The notes under the pieces: generated by a model
Seen by the model: only the letters and a program-made list of their open reading frames with translations
Database searches by the model: none
Told to the model about the DNA's origin: nothing
Translations under genes and position numbers: made by a program
Shown here: positions 5,923 to 8,546 of the stretch, in pieces
Numbering within the stretch: the stretch's first letter is position 1
Layout of the letters: each line of letters opens with the position of its first letter
NCBI GenBank assembly: GCA_029288195.1
Contig: JARFPR010000282.1
Span: forward strand, 1-8,546
Length of the DNA: 8,546 nucleotides
Source of the DNA: Gammaproteobacteria bacterium
GTDB taxonomy: Bacteria > Pseudomonadota > Gammaproteobacteria > GCA-001735895
Direction: 5' to 3'

Positions 5923-6429
5923 ATGCAGCATTCATCCCTGGTACGTTTCCCGATTGTCATGGCCGTCGTTTTAACCTTGTCGATCGGCAGCCTAATGGCC
6001 GCCCCACCCGACGATTACCAGTTCCTGTCGCTGACCGAGGCGACGCAACTGGCGAACAGCGAAAACAAACCCATGCTGCTGTACTTTGGTCGCTACGGCT
6101 GCACTACCTGCCGTAAAATGCATGCGGAAGTTTTCAACGATGCGTCTCTCAGAGCAAAATATAACAGCGCCTTTGTACTAGCCTATGTCGATACCGAGAG
6201 TGGAAAGCGCATCAAGCTCGGTAATGGAGAAAGAACTACCGAGATGCAATTTGCAACACGCAGCCGAATTCTCGGCACGCCCACATTTATTTATTTCTCA
6301 CCCGAGCAAAAGCCCCTGTTCAAAAAAGCGGGATTTCAATCCATCGCCCAGATGAATCTGTACGGTGACTACATTCTCGAGAACCATTACAAGTCGATGC
6401 CGTTACAAGAGTTTATGGCTCAGCAATGA
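5923..6429 (+). CDS. Exported thioredoxin-fold protein (CTTC)
   Basis: This is a 168-aa periplasmic thioredoxin-like protein. Residues 8-27 form a signal peptide (RFPIVMAVVLTLSIGSLMAA). The active site is YFGRYGCTTCRKM with Cys60 and Cys63, and the cis-proline loop is GTPTF with Pro120. The pattern after the CxxC (HAEVFNDASLRAKYNSAFVLAYVD) is that of the Thioredoxin_2/DsbD-gamma/SoxW-like group, which often acts as a periplasmic reductant fed by DsbD/CcdA. CTTC is not the motif of DsbA (CPHC) or of thioredoxin 1 (CGPC). The start is ATG 5923, with AGAGGA at 5915-5920, rather close to the start. The stop overlaps the next gene's ATG as ATGA, so the two are co-translated. The redox partner is unknown. 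No sox, ccm or dsbD gene is in view. Confidence 0.9.
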   Translation: MQHSSLVRFPIVMAVVLTLSIGSLMAAPPDDYQFLSLTEATQLANSENKPMLLYFGRYGCTTCRKMHAEVFNDASLRAKYNSAFVLAYVDTESGKRIKLGNGERTTEMQFATRSRILGTPTFIYFSPEQKPLFKKAGFQSIAQMNLYGDYILENHYKSMPLQEFMAQQ

Positions 6430-7640
6430 GATTCAGATTTGCTGGATTATGCCTGGCTCTGGCTATATTCCAAACGCAGGCGTCTGAGCGCTGGATTTTC
6501 GATAGCAAGATCAGTGTAACCGGTCCGCCAATTGACGCTGTTTACCATCATCTTGAGGGTTCGGGCCGAAAACATATTGCCGTTAGCGGGGAATCGGTTG
6601 CTGTAGTCTGGGAAGACAATCGCAGTCGAGACCCACAAATCTATGTCACGCTAAAACCGCTATCGCAGGAAACCTTCCCTGCAGCCCAGCTGGTGAGTAG
6701 TGGTAGCGAGGCATACGAACCGGCCATCGACGCCATAAGTGGCAATCGCTTCGTGTTGGCCTTTGAACAGGATGCATCCGTTTTCGCCAGGATACTGACC
6801 GCGAAAGGTCTGGCCGAACCCGCCAGGCTCAGTCAGGCAGCGGCCAGCCACGTCAGTATTGCAGGTTTCGACGATCGGGTATTTGCAAGTTGGCGCGAAC
6901 GGGATAATGGCAGATGGTTTATCAAAATGGCGGCATTAGGGGTTACCAAAGCTAACCGAGTTGTCGTCGAATCACTGCAGTCCGTCGAAGCCGGTGGCCT
7001 GGAAACCCCGGTACTGTTTCCTGCCATCGCGGTCAATAGTGCAGGAATTTGTGTCGCCTGGGAAGACCGACGAGCCGGCCATACGCGCTTGCTGGTCAGT
7101 CATGCGAGGGATGCCGGGAAGACATTCGCTGAACCACAGTTTCTCAATGAATTTTTTTCCAACCGAAATCAATATGACCGGGGCAGTGGTGTCACCAGGG
7201 TTTCGCTGGCGTCATTTGCGCAGGATGAAATCCTGGCAGCCTGGATGGACAAACGCAGGGGCGGTAAGGGTTACGGTATTTTTGCCGCGCTCGGTGCCGA
7301 CGCCGGTGAGAGTTTCGGTCCAAACGAAAAGGTGCACGGCGAGGAAGGCGATACGCAACCACACTACAATCCGTCGACTGCTGGCAACCAGGCCGGTGAT
7401 TTCGTCATAGCCTGGGACGATTTCAGGCGCGGCGACTCGGACATATGGGTTAGCACCCATAACCCGGATATGGAATGGAGCCTGGATTATGCGCCACCCG
7501 TCGCTAGCGGAGATGGCGAACAGTCCCACCCGTCGGTTGCCCTCGATGAACAGGGTAACCTGCACCTGGTATGGATAGAACGTGCCCAACCGGACGGACC
7601 GAGCAGACTCTGGTACAGCCCTGGGCGAACGCGGCAATAG
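6426..7640 (+). CDS. Secreted beta-propeller protein, sialidase-like repeats
   Basis: This 404-aa protein has a signal peptide (residues 1-19, RFAGLCLALAIFQTQA core) and a seven-fold repeat of a hydrophobic strand ending in an aromatic residue and an acidic/Arg turn: VVWEDNR (61-67), LAFEQDA (111-117), ASWRERD (154-160), VAWEDRR (210-216), AAWMDKR (271-277), IAWDDFR (328-334) and LVWIERA (381-387). Spacing is 43-61 residues, as for propeller blades. Asp-box-like turns (RDAGKTF at 228-234, ADAGESF at 291-297) recall sialidase/BNR propellers. I see no convincing sialidase Arg triad, so enzymatic activity is doubtful and binding is more likely. It overlaps the thioredoxin gene by 4 nt and has no Shine-Dalgarno site of its own, so translational coupling is expected. 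Only one cysteine remains after signal cleavage, so it is an unlikely disulfide client. Confidence 0.85.
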   Translation: MRFRFAGLCLALAIFQTQASERWIFDSKISVTGPPIDAVYHHLEGSGRKHIAVSGESVAVVWEDNRSRDPQIYVTLKPLSQETFPAAQLVSSGSEAYEPAIDAISGNRFVLAFEQDASVFARILTAKGLAEPARLSQAAASHVSIAGFDDRVFASWRERDNGRWFIKMAALGVTKANRVVVESLQSVEAGGLETPVLFPAIAVNSAGICVAWEDRRAGHTRLLVSHARDAGKTFAEPQFLNEFFSNRNQYDRGSGVTRVSLASFAQDEILAAWMDKRRGGKGYGIFAALGADAGESFGPNEKVHGEEGDTQPHYNPSTAGNQAGDFVIAWDDFRRGDSDIWVSTHNPDMEWSLDYAPPVASGDGEQSHPSVALDEQGNLHLVWIERAQPDGPSRLWYSPGRTRQ

Positions 7641-7701
7641 CAATGAATCTAGATGGAAGTGAACTGAAACTAAATACTCCCCGTATAAATTTTGTTACCC
7701 T

Positions 7702-7732
7702 CGATCGCGGGAAACTCCGACCGATCCCGGGA
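7702..7732. repeat. Direct repeat, 20-bp period
   Basis: CGATCGCGGGA (7702-7712) and CGATCCCGGGA (7722-7732) match at 10 of 11 positions and start 20 bp apart, about two helical turns. They lie between the propeller gene and the next gene. A pair of binding sites is possible, but the function is unknown. Confidence 0.4.
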
Positions 7733-7769
7733 CAGCCTAGTTAACAACCAGATAGTTTCGAACATTGCG

Positions 7770-8537
7770 ATGATCACACACTTAAAATTAAACAATGCCA
7801 TATCGATTCCACTGCGAGTCACCAGACCGGGAATTGGCACAGCACGACAACTGATGAATAGCATCTTGCTGATGGTCGGCTTACTGATAACGCCCCTCAC
7901 CCCGGTTCAATCGGTTCAGGCAGCGGAGGAAATACCAACCTTTCAGCGGGTTCCGACCCAATTCATCGCCGCGCTGGGTAATCCCGGCGCCACTTCCGGG
8001 ACTGGTGCCGAGTCCTGGGGTCTTTGGCGCAGAGATCCAGGCCCCAGGGGAGTCTGGCTGACCAACTACGAGGTGCAACTGAAAGCCACCGGCGGAGTCG
8101 CACCCGCGCAATGGAAATTCGATATCGAAGACTGGTGGCTGGATGAAAACGGTCTGATCATGGAGAAACCGGTGTTTCCGGTACCTGCCGGGAAATACAT
8201 CGTTACCGGCGACCGAGAGAAAGTCGCCATGCTAACCATATATCCCAAGGACGAGAACGGTGCCCAGCGTTGGGAACTTGGCAACGACGCAAAGCTCTAC
8301 GACGTGACGCATCTGCCCTGCCGTACCGCGCGCTATACACCAACAGCAGGCGTCACTTCATGTTCACCTGTCAATGCGCCGAAGGCCGCATTTAAAGTTA
8401 CGCCAGGGGCCCCGATGCCACTCGTGGAAGGCTGCATCAAGCAAGACTACGCGGTCCTCTTTATCATAGCCGAGGCGGTAGACAATCCAGCACCTGTGGA
8501 CCCCGGGAAAATTGCGCAAACAGATCCCGAATCCTGA
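7770..8537 (+). CDS. Secreted conserved protein of unknown function, three Cys
   Basis: I do not recognise a named family. The frame is open from a TTG at 7692. ATG 7770 (255 aa) is chosen because it supplies Lys/Arg residues ahead of the hydrophobic stretch at 30-51 (MNSILLMVGLLITPLTPVQS, cleavage near VQA-AEE). ATG 7854 (227 aa) would start at that stretch without positive charges. No start has a clear Shine-Dalgarno site. The mature part is rich in Trp, Gly and Pro: ESWGLWRRDPGPRGVWL (81-97), FDIEDWWLDENGLIMEKP (117-134), PAGKYIVTGDRE (139-150), LYDVTHLPCRTARYTP (176-191). Cysteines are at 184, 198 and 222. It follows the thioredoxin/propeller pair on the same strand after a 129-bp gap and may be a disulfide client of that thioredoxin, which is inference only. 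The frame is complete in the window. Confidence 0.8.
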   Translation: MITHLKLNNAISIPLRVTRPGIGTARQLMNSILLMVGLLITPLTPVQSVQAAEEIPTFQRVPTQFIAALGNPGATSGTGAESWGLWRRDPGPRGVWLTNYEVQLKATGGVAPAQWKFDIEDWWLDENGLIMEKPVFPVPAGKYIVTGDREKVAMLTIYPKDENGAQRWELGNDAKLYDVTHLPCRTARYTPTAGVTSCSPVNAPKAAFKVTPGAPMPLVEGCIKQDYAVLFIIAEAVDNPAPVDPGKIAQTDPES

Positions 8538-8546
8538 ATCTCAACA

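Noticed and set aside
5923..6429. Thioredoxin-like protein as DsbA or a cytochrome c maturation factor
   Set aside because: The CTTC motif and short fold do not match DsbA, and no ccm or heme-binding CxxCH gene is present in the window.
1..8546. CRISPR array, tRNA, rRNA or insertion sequence
   Set aside because: I saw no regularly spaced repeats, cloverleaf, rRNA-like sequence or transposase motif on either strand.

Overview
The window looks like a chromosomal segment of an autotrophy-capable proteobacterium, most likely a gammaproteobacterium. The reasons are a CbbR-type LysR regulator divergent from a class I fructose-1,6-bisphosphatase, a YajD-type HNH protein, a MipA/OmpV outer-membrane protein, a BON-domain lipoprotein, Shine-Dalgarno sites of the AGGAG type, and frequent TTG/GTG starts. 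Base composition is moderate throughout. I see no transposase, integrase, phage gene, CRISPR array, tRNA or rRNA. The species cannot be named from this sequence.

Layout. (1) 10-2057: fbp/cbbF on the minus strand and cbbR on the plus strand share an 83-bp divergent region. It contains a perfect 8-bp-arm palindrome overlapping the likely cbbR -10 element, which is the usual arrangement for a Calvin-cycle regulator controlling its neighbour and itself. No RuBisCO or phosphoribulokinase gene is in view. (2) 2235-2933: an alpha/beta hydrolase with a TTG start. In front of it are a TATAAT element and a dense cluster of overlapping palindromes. (3) 3305-3631: a small BON-domain lipoprotein with a very good Shine-Dalgarno site. 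(4) About 3823-4137: an unrecognised protein of about 104 aa with an Arg-rich N-terminus, behind a good sigma-70-like promoter and an AT-only inverted repeat. (5) 4275-4643, minus strand: yajD, convergent with the previous gene. (6) 4892-5734: a MipA/OmpV beta-barrel with an uncertain non-ATG start. (7) 5923-8537: an envelope cluster made of an exported thioredoxin-like protein, a secreted seven-repeat beta-propeller overlapping it by ATGA, and a secreted conserved protein of unknown function with three cysteines.

The first block is central carbon metabolism. Most of the rest is cell envelope: a lipoprotein, an outer-membrane barrel and three secreted proteins. The best candidate for something undescribed is the thioredoxin / beta-propeller / three-Cys cluster. 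The best regulatory candidates are the nested palindromes at 2123-2163 and the cbbR palindrome at 1102-1118. Most of the genes belong to known families.
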